Positions 36,533-45,826 of a stretch of 64,000 bases of DNA are shown one piece after another (position 1 is the first letter of the stretch; every line of letters starts with the position of its first letter). Both the position numbers and the translations under genes were made by a program. Origin of the DNA: Pseudoduganella rivuli (GTDB lineage Bacteria; Pseudomonadota; Gammaproteobacteria; Burkholderiales; Burkholderiaceae_D); contig NZ_WKJJ01000008.1 in NCBI RefSeq assembly GCF_009674485.1, forward strand, positions 124,001 to 188,000. The letters are read 5' to 3'. The notes below the pieces were generated by a model that saw only the letters and a list, made by a program, of their open reading frames with translations, had not been told where the DNA came from and made no database searches.

Positions 36533-37872
36533 CACCAACGCGCAAGCTGCTGCAATGCGTGCTGGCCTGGGCCGTGTCCGGCCTGCTGGCCAGCGTGCTG
36601 GCGGCGTTCGTGCCGGCGCAGAAAGGATGGTTGACGCTGTCGTTCTGGGCGGCGGGCGCCGCATTGCTGGCGGTATGCCTGGCCGATGCATGGCGCGGCT
36701 GGCGGGCGCCCGCGCTGCGCGCGGAGCGGCAGGCGCCGGGCGTGTGGCCGGTGGGCGTCTGGCACAGCGCGGCCATCACGCTGCGCAACGGTGGCACGCG
36801 CGCCGTGCACGTGGAATTGTTCGACGATTATCCGGCGGGCTGGGAACTGGAAGGCATGCCTTACGCTGCCACCATCGAGGCCGGCGCCTCGGTCACCATC
36901 ACTTACCGCCTGCGCCCGCAGCGCCGTGGCGATACGCACTTCGGCCAGCCGCACGTGCGCGTGGCGACGCCGTTCGGCTTGTTGCTGCGCAGCCACCGGA
37001 TCGGCCCTCGGCAGGACGTCAAGGTATTCCCCGATTTTTCCCGCATGCTGGGCCAGACCCTGATGGCGACGGACCGGCGCGCGCCGGCCGCCGGTGCGAT
37101 CCGGCGTCGCCGCCGTGGCGAAGGCACGGACTTCCGCCAGTTGCGCGAATACCGGCAAGGCGACAGCCTGCGCGCCATCGACTGGAAAGCCACGGCGCGC
37201 CAGCGCAAGCCGATCAGCCGCGAATACCAGGAAGAACGCGACCAGCAAGTGGTATTCCTGCTCGACTGTGGGCGCCGCATGGCAGCCGAAGATGAGGGAG
37301 GCACACATTTCGACCACGCACTGCAAGCGGTGCTGACCCTGGGCTTCGTTGCGCAAAAACAGGGCGATGCGGTGGGGCTGATGAGTTTTGGCCACGATGC
37401 GCCGGAGGGCACATCGCGCTGGATGTCGCCCCACAAGGGCCGGGCCGGCTTCGACCGCCTGCTGGCCGGCATTTACGACCTGCACCCGAGCGACCAGGCG
37501 CCCGACTACCTGCAGGCGGCCGGTGCGCTGATGCGCAAGCTGAACAAGCGCGCCTTCGTGGTCTTGATCACCAACTTGCGAGATGAAGACGACCTGGCCA
37601 TGCGCAGCGCCAGCGAACTGCTTGGCACGCGCCACATGGTGCTGTGCGCCAGCCTGCGCGAGCAGGCGCTCGATGCGGCGGTGGCGGCAGAGGTGACGGA
37701 TTTCGCACAGGCGCTGCGGCAATCGGCCGCCGTGCACTATTTGCAGCAGCGGCGCGAAGCCATCAACCGCCTTGGCTTGCGCGCATCGAACCTGGTCGAT
37801 GTGGCGCCCGCGCGGTTACCGGGGGCGCTGCTGAACCGCTACCTGGAAATCAAGGAAAGCGGCCAGCTGTAA
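36529..37872 (+). CDS. DUF58-family (VWA-like) protein, last gene of the MoxR operon
   Basis: The 447-residue protein has two N-terminal membrane helices (about 5-55), a beta-rich segment, and the DUF58 signature FRQLREYRQGDSLRAIDWKATARQRKPISREYQEERDQQVVFLLDCGRRM. The last part begins a VWA-like fold, in which the usual DxSxS reads DCGRR, so the metal site is doubtful. It overlaps moxR by 4 bp. With MoxR and the four membrane proteins it probably forms an envelope complex; the task is unknown. Confidence 0.88.
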   Translation: MTPTRKLLQCVLAWAVSGLLASVLAAFVPAQKGWLTLSFWAAGAALLAVCLADAWRGWRAPALRAERQAPGVWPVGVWHSAAITLRNGGTRAVHVELFDDYPAGWELEGMPYAATIEAGASVTITYRLRPQRRGDTHFGQPHVRVATPFGLLLRSHRIGPRQDVKVFPDFSRMLGQTLMATDRRAPAAGAIRRRRRGEGTDFRQLREYRQGDSLRAIDWKATARQRKPISREYQEERDQQVVFLLDCGRRMAAEDEGGTHFDHALQAVLTLGFVAQKQGDAVGLMSFGHDAPEGTSRWMSPHKGRAGFDRLLAGIYDLHPSDQAPDYLQAAGALMRKLNKRAFVVLITNLRDEDDLAMRSASELLGTRHMVLCASLREQALDAAVAAEVTDFAQALRQSAAVHYLQQRREAINRLGLRASNLVDVAPARLPGALLNRYLEIKESGQL

Positions 37873-37876
37873 AGCA

Positions 37877-38470
37877 TCAGAAGCCGCTGCCGCGCGCCGC
37901 CTGCGCTTTCGCCGAGTAAGCCTGGTAGGCGGGGATCGCAACGGCCGCCATGACGCCGACGATGAACACCAGCGGCAGCACGATGCCGCCGACGATCACC
38001 AACCAGGAATTCTTCGATGGTGGCAAGCCGTATTCGTTCGGCCCGTCGGTGCCCGGTGCGAACACCAGGTACAGCGACACCAGCACGTTCACCAGCGGCA
38101 CCAGCATCAGCAGGCATAACCAGCCAGTGCGTCCCGTATCGTTGAAACGGCGCCGTGCCAGCGCAAAGCTGTAAACAAACATCGGGATATACAGGATCAT
38201 CAGCCCCACCGTCAGCATATCAATGCCGCCGGCATTGCCGCGGACAACCTGCATCGCGCCCAGCACGCCGCCCAGGATGCCGACTGCTATCATCGTCAGG
38301 AAGCTGATACTGGTCAGGTACGCCAGATAGCGCAGGCGGCCGAGGCGCCCGCTCCAGGCCCAGAAACGGGGTTGGTACGTTGCGCCAGTGGGTTCGCCAT
38401 CCACCACGGCAGCCGGCGCCTGGTAGGGGTTATTGATGTCGGTTTTGAAGTCGCTATGGGTGTCGCTCAC
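37877..38470 (-). CDS. DUF805-like membrane protein
   Basis: The 197-residue protein has a soluble N-terminus with NPYQAPAAVV and four membrane segments. Its blocks WSGRLGRLRYLAYL and FALARRRFNDTGRTGWLCLLMLVPLVN are typical of DUF805 (YhaH-like). A last hydrophobic segment with AIPAYQAYSAKAQAA resembles a type IV pilin-like helix, which is common in this subfamily. Function is unknown. It ends 4 bp from the convergent DUF58 gene. Confidence 0.85.
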   Translation of the reverse strand: MSDTHSDFKTDINNPYQAPAAVVDGEPTGATYQPRFWAWSGRLGRLRYLAYLTSISFLTMIAVGILGGVLGAMQVVRGNAGGIDMLTVGLMILYIPMFVYSFALARRRFNDTGRTGWLCLLMLVPLVNVLVSLYLVFAPGTDGPNEYGLPPSKNSWLVIVGGIVLPLVFIVGVMAAVAIPAYQAYSAKAQAARGSGF

Positions 38471-38598
38471 GGGATGCTCCCTGTCGTTATATATTCGGCA
38501 ATCATACAGGATGCGCCGGCAGGCTTGAATGGCTCGCCCCGTCCTTTACAGACGGCGCCGGACGGTGCCACCATATTCGTTTATACGAGGAGCGACGC

Positions 38599-39543
38599 TT
38601 GGACCTGTCCCACCCCATCACCATGATCATGGCCGCCCTTGGCCTGGCCGTCGTGGCTTTGCTGCTGTTCGACCGCCTCGCCCCGATGACGTCCGGGCGC
38701 CTCGGGCTGGCGCTGGAACAGCGCATGTCCGGCCTGCGGCTGCGGCATGGCAGCGCCGAAGGCCTGGCCATGCCCTACCTGGAAGGCGGCAGCGGCGCGC
38801 CACTGGTGCTGATCCACGGCTTCGCGGGGGACAAGGACAACTTTGCGCGCGTGGCCCGCTTCCTCACGCCCCATTACCGCGTCATCATTCCCGACTTGCC
38901 CGGCTTTGGCGACGCGGCGCGCGATCCCTCCGCGCCGCACACCGTCGAAGACCAGGCGCGCCGCCTGGCAGCGCTGCTGGACCAGGTCGCGCCCGGCCCC
39001 GTGCACTTGGGCGGCAATTCCATGGGCGGCTTCATAGCCGCGCAGTTTGCCGCCATGTATCCGGAGCGCGTGGCGTCGCTCTGGCTGCTCGATGCGGCCG
39101 GCACCGAAGCGGCGCACAGTTCCGACATCCTCCGGCACTATGAAGCGACGGGCGACATGCCGCTGCTGGTGCAAAAGGAACAGGATTTCAATACGCTGAT
39201 CGCCGCCTGTACCGTGAAGGAGCCCCTCCTGCCGCACGGCGTGCGCGTGCTGCTGGGGCGGCGCGGGGCGGCCGATTTCGCGCTGCATACGGCGTTGATG
39301 AAGCAACTGTCGGAAGCGCCGCTGCTGCGGCCGCAGCCCGCTTATGGCGCGATACCGACGCTGATCGTGTGGGGAGAACAGGACCGCATCCTGCATCCGG
39401 ATGGCGCCGCATCGTTTGCGGCGCTGTTTCCCCGCAGCCGCACCATCATGATGCGGGGAGTCGGACATTTGCCGATGCTGGAAAAACCGCGCCGGGCGGC
39501 GCGGGACTACCTGGCCTTCAGGCGCAATACCAACACCGTCTGA
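38599..39543 (+). CDS. Membrane-anchored alpha/beta hydrolase (lipase-like)
   Basis: The 314-residue protein has an N-terminal membrane segment (8-24) followed by an alpha/beta-hydrolase domain: oxyanion LIHGFAGDKDN, nucleophile GGNSMGG with Ser141, WGEQDRILHPD, and GVGHLPMLEKP for Asp and His. It resembles cold-active lipases and esterases of the Psychrobacter/Moraxella type. The TTG start at 38599 has GAGGAG six bases upstream; the first ATG would cut into the anchor. It is divergent from the DUF805 gene and ends 4 bp before the convergent M16 gene. Confidence 0.88.
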   Translation: MDLSHPITMIMAALGLAVVALLLFDRLAPMTSGRLGLALEQRMSGLRLRHGSAEGLAMPYLEGGSGAPLVLIHGFAGDKDNFARVARFLTPHYRVIIPDLPGFGDAARDPSAPHTVEDQARRLAALLDQVAPGPVHLGGNSMGGFIAAQFAAMYPERVASLWLLDAAGTEAAHSSDILRHYEATGDMPLLVQKEQDFNTLIAACTVKEPLLPHGVRVLLGRRGAADFALHTALMKQLSEAPLLRPQPAYGAIPTLIVWGEQDRILHPDGAASFAALFPRSRTIMMRGVGHLPMLEKPRRAARDYLAFRRNTNTV

Positions 39544-39546
39544 ACA

Positions 39547-40986
39547 TCACTTGTCGGTGACGGTGAATTCGCCGAACTCCTTCAATTGGTCGGCAATGGC
39601 GGCCTTGTCGCCCACCACCACGATCGACTGCGTGGCGGGATCGAAATACTTCCTGCCGATATCGCGCACCTGCTCCGCCGTCACTTGCTGCATCTTCGGC
39701 ACGTACTGGCCGAGGAATTCCGGCGGCAGGCCGACCAGCCAGTTGTTGGCCAGCGTACCGGCCACGGCGCGCTGCATCTGGTTGGTCAGCAGGTACGTGC
39801 CGGCCACGTAGCGCTTGTTCATGCGCATCTCGTCCTCGCCGACCAGTTCTTCTCCCAGCTTGCGGTATTCCTTGAAATACTCGGCCAGCGCCTTGCCCGT
39901 GACTTCATTGCGCACATCGGCGCCGCCGGTAATCGCGCCGCCCTCGCGGAACATGCGCGCACTGGCCGAGGCGCTATAGGTGTAGCCCTTGTCTTCGCGC
40001 AGGTTCAGGTTGATGCGGCTGGAAAATCCGCCGCCGATGATGGTCGACGCCAGGCGCAGCGGCACCTGTTCCGCCACGGTGGCCGATGCGCCCGGACGGC
40101 CCAGGCGCACGGTCGATTGCACGCTGCCAGGACGCTCCAGCAACAGGCGCGCCGGTTCGGCCGACGTCCGCGCGGCCGGCGTTTCAGGCAGCGCGGGGCC
40201 AGACGCTTTCCAGTCGCCGAACGCCGCTTCCGCCAGTTTGACGGCTTCCGCTTCGGAGATCCGGCCAGCGATCACCAGCAGCGCGCGGTCCGGGCGGAAG
40301 CGCTTCGCATGCTCGGCGCGCAGCAGCGCCGCATCGGTCGAATTGATCGACTCAGCCGTGCCGGTGGTGCGGGCGTACGGGTGGTCGCCGTAGATCGTGC
40401 GCGCCAGCGCGCGGTCGGCGCGGAAGCCTGGCTGGGTTTCCGCCACCTTCAGCGATTGCAGCGCATTGGCTTTGGCCAGCGCCACTTCCGACTCCGGGAA
40501 CGTGGGTTCGCGCACCACTTCGGCCAGCAATTTCATCATGTCGGCCGCACCGGACGCCAGCGCATTGGCCGACACCGTGATGCCGTCCTGCGACGTGCTG
40601 CCGCCCACGCCGCCGCCCAGCGCCTGCCCCGCTTCGGCGATGGCGCGCGAACTGCGTTTGGCGGTGCCTTCATTGAGCAGCGACGCCAGCAAGCCGGCAA
40701 AACCCGGATGCTGCGCATCGTCGGCGGCCGAACCGGCGCCGCGCATGGCCAGCACGTAATCGACGCGCGGCACCCCTTTGCGCGGCACCACCCACACTTC
40801 CAGGCCGTTGGCCAGCGTCTTGCGGGCGATATTCGGCACCGGTAGCGGCTTGTCGGCGCCATAAGCGGGCATGCCCGACGCGGTGGAAACAACTGCTTTT
40901 GCGGCAGGCGTCCTGGCAAAGGCAGGCGCGGCGCCCGTCGTCGCCATCGCTGCCGCGATGGCGGCGGTCATCATCAGCTTGTTCAT
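39547..40986 (-). CDS. M16-family peptidase-like protein, non-catalytic subunit
   Basis: The 479-residue protein is exported (signal MNKLMMTAAIAAAMATTGAAPAFA). It has two M16 domains, but the zinc motif HxxEH is absent: the segment reads GFAGLLASLLNEGT. The C-terminal Arg/Tyr pair region (SSRINLNLREDKGYTY) is intact. In bacterial M16 heterodimers this pattern marks the non-catalytic partner that helps bind substrate. It starts 1 bp after the stop of the catalytic gene, so the two are made together. Confidence 0.88.
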   Translation of the reverse strand: MNKLMMTAAIAAAMATTGAAPAFARTPAAKAVVSTASGMPAYGADKPLPVPNIARKTLANGLEVWVVPRKGVPRVDYVLAMRGAGSAADDAQHPGFAGLLASLLNEGTAKRSSRAIAEAGQALGGGVGGSTSQDGITVSANALASGAADMMKLLAEVVREPTFPESEVALAKANALQSLKVAETQPGFRADRALARTIYGDHPYARTTGTAESINSTDAALLRAEHAKRFRPDRALLVIAGRISEAEAVKLAEAAFGDWKASGPALPETPAARTSAEPARLLLERPGSVQSTVRLGRPGASATVAEQVPLRLASTIIGGGFSSRINLNLREDKGYTYSASASARMFREGGAITGGADVRNEVTGKALAEYFKEYRKLGEELVGEDEMRMNKRYVAGTYLLTNQMQRAVAGTLANNWLVGLPPEFLGQYVPKMQQVTAEQVRDIGRKYFDPATQSIVVVGDKAAIADQLKEFGEFTVTDK

Positions 40987-40987
40987 T

Positions 40988-42394
40988 TCAGTGGCCTCCG
41001 TGTTCGTGGTCGTCGCCGCCGTGGAAATGCGCGGCGGGCGGCGTCAGCATCGCTTGCGGCTTGCGGTCGATGACCGTGCGGTTGGCTTTGGTCAGGTACG
41101 TCGCGGCCACGCGCTGCAGATCGGCCGACGTCACCCCCTCGATCCAGCCGGGGATCTTGTTGACGACTTTGGCGTCGCCCCACAGGGTTTGCAGCTTGGC
41201 CAGCATGTCGGCCCGGTTCATGTAGCTTTCCATCTGGTTGTTCCAGTCGGCCAGCATGCTGGTTTTCACGCGTTTCAGGGTCGCATCGTCGACGCCATCC
41301 TTGACGATTTTCGCGACTTCCTCGTCCATCGCGGCCAGCATCGCATCGGCGCTGCTGTTGGGTTTGTACAGGCCGAAAATCGTAAACAATGTCGGGCCGT
41401 CGTATTCCCACGGGCCCGTCAAGCCCCAGAACGACGAGACGTTCAACGCGATTTCACGGCCCTTGACCAGGCCCTGGTAAAACAGCGACGCATCGCCTCC
41501 CGCCAGCACTTCGCCCAGCACCGCCATCGGCGCCTGGTCGCGGCTACCGCGCGCGGGCATTTTCCAGCCTGCCGCAATGGCCGGCACCTGGGCCAGCGCA
41601 TCGCCCTGCACCGTGCGTTTTTCTTCGGTATTCAGGCCTTCCGTAAAGTCGCCGCCTTTCGGCACGGCGCGTTTCGGAATCGCACCGAAGTATTTCTGCG
41701 CCAGGTCGAAGCCTTGCTGCGGCGTCACGTCGCCGGCAATGGCCAGCACCGCATTGTTGGGACCATAGTAATCGCGGTGGAAATTGCGCACGTCATCCAG
41801 GCTGGCGCCTTCCAGGTCTTCGAAGCTGCCATAGCCGTCGTGGTTGTTTTCCCACTTCTTGAATGCCTGCTGGCTAATGTCGATCCACATGAAGCCGCCG
41901 TATGGCTTGTTCTTCACGTTGACGCGAATTTCCTCTTTCACCACGTCCTGCTGGTTCTTCAGCGTCTTTTCACTGAAGTCCAGCGTCTTCATGCGGTCCG
42001 CTTCCAGCCACAGGATGGCGTCCAGCGCGGACACCGGCGCCATTTCGATATAGTTGGTGAAGTCGGCGCGGGTGGAACCGTTGCTGCGGCCGCCGCCCGC
42101 CGTGATGGTCTTGTCGAACACGCCTTTCGCTGCTTTCGGCGTGCCCTGGAACATCAGGTGTTCGAACAGGTGCGCAAAGCCGGTCCGGTTTTTAGGCTCA
42201 AGGCGCATGCCGACGTGATACACCACGGACACGCCGACGGTGGGCGAACTGTGGTCTTCTGTGACAACGACGGTCAGGCCGTTGCTCAGCTTTTTCACAT
42301 TGACGGGCAAGTCCCAGCGGTCGGTGCTGGCGGCTTGCGCGGACAGCGAGAGCGTGGCTGCCGCCAGCAAGGCGGAAAGTTTGCGCATACGCAT
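40988..42394 (-). CDS. M16-family zinc metallopeptidase, catalytic subunit
   Basis: The 468-residue exported protein carries the inverted zinc motif FAHLFEHLMFQGT (HxxEH) with the downstream glutamate in QQDVVKEEIRVN. It digests small peptides in the periplasm with its partner. The C-terminus ends in a histidine-rich HFHGGDDHEHGGH tail, which may scavenge zinc for the active site; that is inference. The start at 42394 (MRMRKLSALL) is chosen because GAGG lies six bases before it. The signal peptide ends LSAQA. Confidence 0.9.
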   Translation of the reverse strand: MRMRKLSALLAAATLSLSAQAASTDRWDLPVNVKKLSNGLTVVVTEDHSSPTVGVSVVYHVGMRLEPKNRTGFAHLFEHLMFQGTPKAAKGVFDKTITAGGGRSNGSTRADFTNYIEMAPVSALDAILWLEADRMKTLDFSEKTLKNQQDVVKEEIRVNVKNKPYGGFMWIDISQQAFKKWENNHDGYGSFEDLEGASLDDVRNFHRDYYGPNNAVLAIAGDVTPQQGFDLAQKYFGAIPKRAVPKGGDFTEGLNTEEKRTVQGDALAQVPAIAAGWKMPARGSRDQAPMAVLGEVLAGGDASLFYQGLVKGREIALNVSSFWGLTGPWEYDGPTLFTIFGLYKPNSSADAMLAAMDEEVAKIVKDGVDDATLKRVKTSMLADWNNQMESYMNRADMLAKLQTLWGDAKVVNKIPGWIEGVTSADLQRVAATYLTKANRTVIDRKPQAMLTPPAAHFHGGDDHEHGGH

Positions 42395-42481
42395 AGACAT
42401 CCTCGGTGTTCGAACGGTTGATCGGATCGCCAATTCTGCGCAGGGATGACCAAAAAAGCAAGATTGAAAAGGAGTATCATA

Positions 42482-42598
42482 TTGGTTGGTGTCGCACCTA
42501 CGCATCCATCCGTTTTCGATGCCGCAAGTTTCAACCGCCAGAGGACTGTGGCCGCCACCAAACCACCGCCGGTGGGAAAGCATAGCGATCTACTATAG
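42482..42598 (+). CDS. Candidate 38-residue small ORF, weak
   Basis: AAAAGGAG (about 42466-42473) precedes a TTG at 42482 that opens a 38-codon frame ending TAG at 42596, 13 bp before the start of the PAS-GGDEF-EAL gene. The peptide is proline-rich with no recognisable domain. It could be a leader peptide or chance. Confidence 0.18.
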   Translation: MVGVAPTHPSVFDAASFNRQRTVAATKPPPVGKHSDLL

Positions 42599-42610
42599 GA
42601 GACAGGAATT

Positions 42611-44857
42611 TTGACGGTGCAAAAGGAAGTCGCTCACTGGCGCGCGCAAATCTTCACACGCATCATGCAGGTGGTGCTGGCGCTCGGCCTCGTGACGGCG
42701 CTGCCCAGCATCATGCTGAGCCTGTCCGAAGGCATCTGGTCGATCGCTGTGGTCGATGTGCTGGCGATCGGATGGATTGCAGCCATCTGGCGTGTGCCCT
42801 CGTGGTCGTACCATGCCCGCGTGCTGAACTTCCTGGCGGTCACCTTCCTCGTCGGCATCGGGCTGATGCTGAAAATCGGCCCCATATCGCAAATCTACCT
42901 GGCGGCCGTGCCCGTGCTGGCCGCGCTGCTGCTCGGCCTGCGCTCCGGCATGTGGGCGCTGATCCTGTCTGCGCTGGCGCTGCTGGTGGTCGGCTACTTC
43001 ACGCATCCGGGCCTGGCCGATGGCGACACCCAGGTGGCGTCGCTGATCCAGTGGTGCGTCATTACGCTCAATTATGTGTTCATCATGGCCGTGCTGACGC
43101 TGGCGTGTGGTGTGCTGCTCAAACGCCTGGACAGTTCGATCGGCGAATTGCGGGGACTGAACGAAGAATTGCGCCTGACGTCCGCCGCCGTCGCGCGCCT
43201 GAACGACATGGTGCTGATTGCCGAAGTCACGGAAGAAGGCCAGCGCATCATCTTTGCCAACAAGGCGTTCGAGCGCCGCACCGGTTACCGGCGCGACGAT
43301 GTGCTGGGACGCGACCTGCGCCTGCTGCAAGGTCCGGATACGGCGCCAGCCACCCTGGAACGCATTGCCGGCGCCATGCAGCGCTGCGAGCCGGTCCGCG
43401 CTGAGCTGTTGAACTATACGCGCAACGGCGAGCCATACTGGGTCGAAATGGAACTGGTGCCGTTCGCCGACGAAGGCGGCAACAATACGCACTGGGTGGC
43501 GGTGGAACGCGACATCACGGACCGCAAGCGGTCCGAAGACGACATCCACCGCCTCGCTTATTTCGACGTGCTGACGGGATTGCCGAACCGGCGCCTGCTG
43601 ATGGACCGCATCGACAAGCTGCTGGCCAGCTCGGAGCGCGACCATACCTTCAGCGCCGTGATGTTCATCGACCTCGATAACTTCAAGACCATCAACGATG
43701 CGCGCGGCCACGCGATTGGCGACGCGCTGCTGAAAAATACCGCCACCCGCCTGGCGCAACTGATCCGCAAGGCCGACACGGTGGCCCGCATCGGCGGCGA
43801 TGAATTCGTCGTGCTGCTGGCGCACCTGGGCGCCGCGCACTCGGCTGCCGCCCATGCCGCGCTGGCCGTGGCGGAAAAGATCCGCCAGGCGATTGCGCAG
43901 GATTTCACCATCGAAGGCCAGACCTACAGTTCGTCGGCCAGTATCGGCGTCACCCTGCTGCCGAAAGGCGGCGAAAGCGCGCAGGACTTGCTGCGCGAAG
44001 CCGATATCGCGATGTACCGGGCCAAGGCGGATGGCCGCAACGGCATTGCCTTCTTTGAATCGGGCATGCAGGCCGAAGTGGAACAGCGGCTGGACATGGA
44101 ACGGGAACTGGCCGCCGCCATTGATAACCAGCAACTGGCGCTGTATGCGCAGCAGCAAGTCGACAGTGAAGGCCGTCCGGTCGGCGCCGAACTGCTGATG
44201 CGCTGGCAACGCGCCGATGGCAGCTGGGTGCCGCCGTCGCTGTTCATTCCACTGGCCGAAGGCACCGGCCAGATCCTGCAACTGGGCGCGTGGGCGCTGC
44301 GCCAGGCTTGCCTGTACGTGGTGGAGCTGGCCAACGCGGGCCACAGCCTTCCCCTGTCCGTCAACGTCAGCCCCAGCCAGTTCCGGCACGCCGATTTCGT
44401 CGACCAGGTGCGCGCGGTGCTGGAAGAAACCGGGGCCCCCGCGACGCAACTGATTTTCGAAGTGACGGAAGGCTTGCTGGTAGAAAAATGGGAAGAAACC
44501 GTCGAGCGCATGCATGCGCTGGCGGCGCTGGGCATCCGCTTCTCGATCGACGATTTCGGCACCGGCTATTCCAGCCTGGTGTACCTGAAGCGCATGCCGC
44601 TGTACGAATTGAAAATCGACCGCAGCTTCATCATGGACACCCCGGCCGACGCCAGCGGCACGGCCATTGTGCAGACCATCCTGGCCATGGCGCACCACCT
44701 GGGCTTGCGCGTGGTGGCTGAAGGCGTGGAAACCGCGGCGCAGGCGAATTTCCTGATCGACAGCAATTGCCACAGCATGCAAGGCTACCTGTACGCGCGG
44801 CCCGCGCCGTTCGTGCAGTTGATGGAAGCGCTGTCGCCGCAACGCTCCGCGGCCTGA
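42611..44857 (+). CDS. Membrane PAS-GGDEF-EAL cyclic-di-GMP protein
   Basis: The 748-residue protein has four or five membrane helices (about 15-175), a PAS domain (about 195-305) with a PAC-type end VAVERDITDRKR, a GGDEF domain with intact GGDEF and an I-site RKAD, and a complete EAL domain. The EAL motif reads ELL in AELLMRW, with NVSPSQF, FEVTEGLL, DDFGTGYSS, KIDRSF and EGVET kept. Both diguanylate cyclase and phosphodiesterase activity are therefore possible. The PAS domain contains GYRRDDVLGRDLRLLQGPDT, the LOV-like signature block, but the flavin cysteine motif NCRFLQ is not seen. The start is TTG with an AGGA site. Confidence 0.9.
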   Translation: MTVQKEVAHWRAQIFTRIMQVVLALGLVTALPSIMLSLSEGIWSIAVVDVLAIGWIAAIWRVPSWSYHARVLNFLAVTFLVGIGLMLKIGPISQIYLAAVPVLAALLLGLRSGMWALILSALALLVVGYFTHPGLADGDTQVASLIQWCVITLNYVFIMAVLTLACGVLLKRLDSSIGELRGLNEELRLTSAAVARLNDMVLIAEVTEEGQRIIFANKAFERRTGYRRDDVLGRDLRLLQGPDTAPATLERIAGAMQRCEPVRAELLNYTRNGEPYWVEMELVPFADEGGNNTHWVAVERDITDRKRSEDDIHRLAYFDVLTGLPNRRLLMDRIDKLLASSERDHTFSAVMFIDLDNFKTINDARGHAIGDALLKNTATRLAQLIRKADTVARIGGDEFVVLLAHLGAAHSAAAHAALAVAEKIRQAIAQDFTIEGQTYSSSASIGVTLLPKGGESAQDLLREADIAMYRAKADGRNGIAFFESGMQAEVEQRLDMERELAAAIDNQQLALYAQQQVDSEGRPVGAELLMRWQRADGSWVPPSLFIPLAEGTGQILQLGAWALRQACLYVVELANAGHSLPLSVNVSPSQFRHADFVDQVRAVLEETGAPATQLIFEVTEGLLVEKWEETVERMHALAALGIRFSIDDFGTGYSSLVYLKRMPLYELKIDRSFIMDTPADASGTAIVQTILAMAHHLGLRVVAEGVETAAQANFLIDSNCHSMQGYLYARPAPFVQLMEALSPQRSAA

Positions 44858-44876
44858 GCGCCGGCGGATCTGCGGA

Positions 44877-45704
44877 TCAGCGCATCGGCTGCTCCAGCTC
44901 GACCTGGCCAAAACCCGCGAGTTGCGCATGCGACTTGCCGAAGTACCCGCTCCAGAAATCTTGCAACAACTGCATGGCGCGCCGGTCGCTTTCCGGCTTG
45001 GCCTTACCGCCGTCGGGCAGCAATCCTGCCGCCAGCACATAAACGCGGGCGCCGCCGAAGTCGCCGAACAAGTGGTGGCTGTCCGCCGTGCGTAGCTCCA
45101 TGACCGGATCGACGCGGCGCACGGTGCGGCGGTGGTCGGCGTAAAAGTCGCCGGCCTCCGAATGCTCCAGCATGTCCGACACCACCAGCACCACCTTGTT
45201 GCGGGCAGTGGACGCCTGCACGGCTTGCGACAATGCCCGCATGCTGCCCATCACTTCCGTGTGTCCCGTGCTGCCGGTCGCCGTGTCGAACAGCCGCTTG
45301 AGCGCCTGCGCCGTGTACTGGCGCGCCATCTGTTTTTGCGTCAGCAGGCACTGGTCGAAACGGGCCAGCAGGGATTTGGACAGGGCGCCGCGCGCCGCGC
45401 TGTCCAGCGGCGTATCGAGCCGCCCGGACAAGACCAGGTCGGGCTGCGGGGTTTTCTCCGCCGAAGGAAAGACTGCCACCGCGATCGTGTTGCCGGCGAC
45501 CAGGAACGGCTTGATGTAATCCATGACCTGGTGCCGAAGCTCCGCGTCGAGCGGCGTGGTGGCGTCGATTGCGACGAACAGCGCCGTGTCCGGCGGCCCC
45601 GCCTGGGGAACCGCCCCGCCCCGGCACTGGGGCAAGATATCGGCGCCCTGCGCCACCGCTGCCGCACAGGCCAGCACCATGGACAAAATCAGTCGCGAGT
45701 TCAC
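44877..45704 (-). CDS. Exported VWA-like protein of unknown function
   Basis: The 275-residue protein has a signal peptide (ends AVAQG). The fold looks like a von Willebrand A domain: ALFVAIDATTPLDAELRHQVMDYI (with a DxT start in place of DxSxS), KVVLVVSDMLEHSEAG, and ARVYVLAAG. Cysteines at CRGG and CLLTQ could form a disulfide. The metal site is incomplete, so ligand binding is uncertain. It stands alone, converging on the PAS-GGDEF-EAL gene. Confidence 0.6.
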   Translation of the reverse strand: MNSRLILSMVLACAAAVAQGADILPQCRGGAVPQAGPPDTALFVAIDATTPLDAELRHQVMDYIKPFLVAGNTIAVAVFPSAEKTPQPDLVLSGRLDTPLDSAARGALSKSLLARFDQCLLTQKQMARQYTAQALKRLFDTATGSTGHTEVMGSMRALSQAVQASTARNKVVLVVSDMLEHSEAGDFYADHRRTVRRVDPVMELRTADSHHLFGDFGGARVYVLAAGLLPDGGKAKPESDRRAMQLLQDFWSGYFGKSHAQLAGFGQVELEQPMR

Positions 45705-45748
45705 GGCACACCCCTCTTATGTTGATCCGGCTCATAAGTTGTCCATAC

Positions 45749-45795
45749 AATTCTCTCACATTTCCATCGGGAAACAATTATTTTTTGAGAGAATT
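45749..45795. repeat. Inverted repeat with 10-bp arms upstream of the VWA-like gene
   Basis: AATTCTCTCA (45749-45758) and TGAGAGAATT (45786-45795) are perfect inverted arms with a 27-bp loop. The 122-bp intergenic stretch lies between two minus-strand genes. No U-tract follows on the minus strand, so it is more likely an operator than a terminator. Confidence 0.45.
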
Positions 45796-45826
45796 TTTAT
45801 GCAGGACGAAACGGGGCGGCCGCAGC

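Noticed and set aside
42593..45040. An 815-codon minus-strand frame opposite the PAS-GGDEF-EAL gene.
   Set aside because: Antisense of an intact three-domain protein; no domain or ribosome site supports it.
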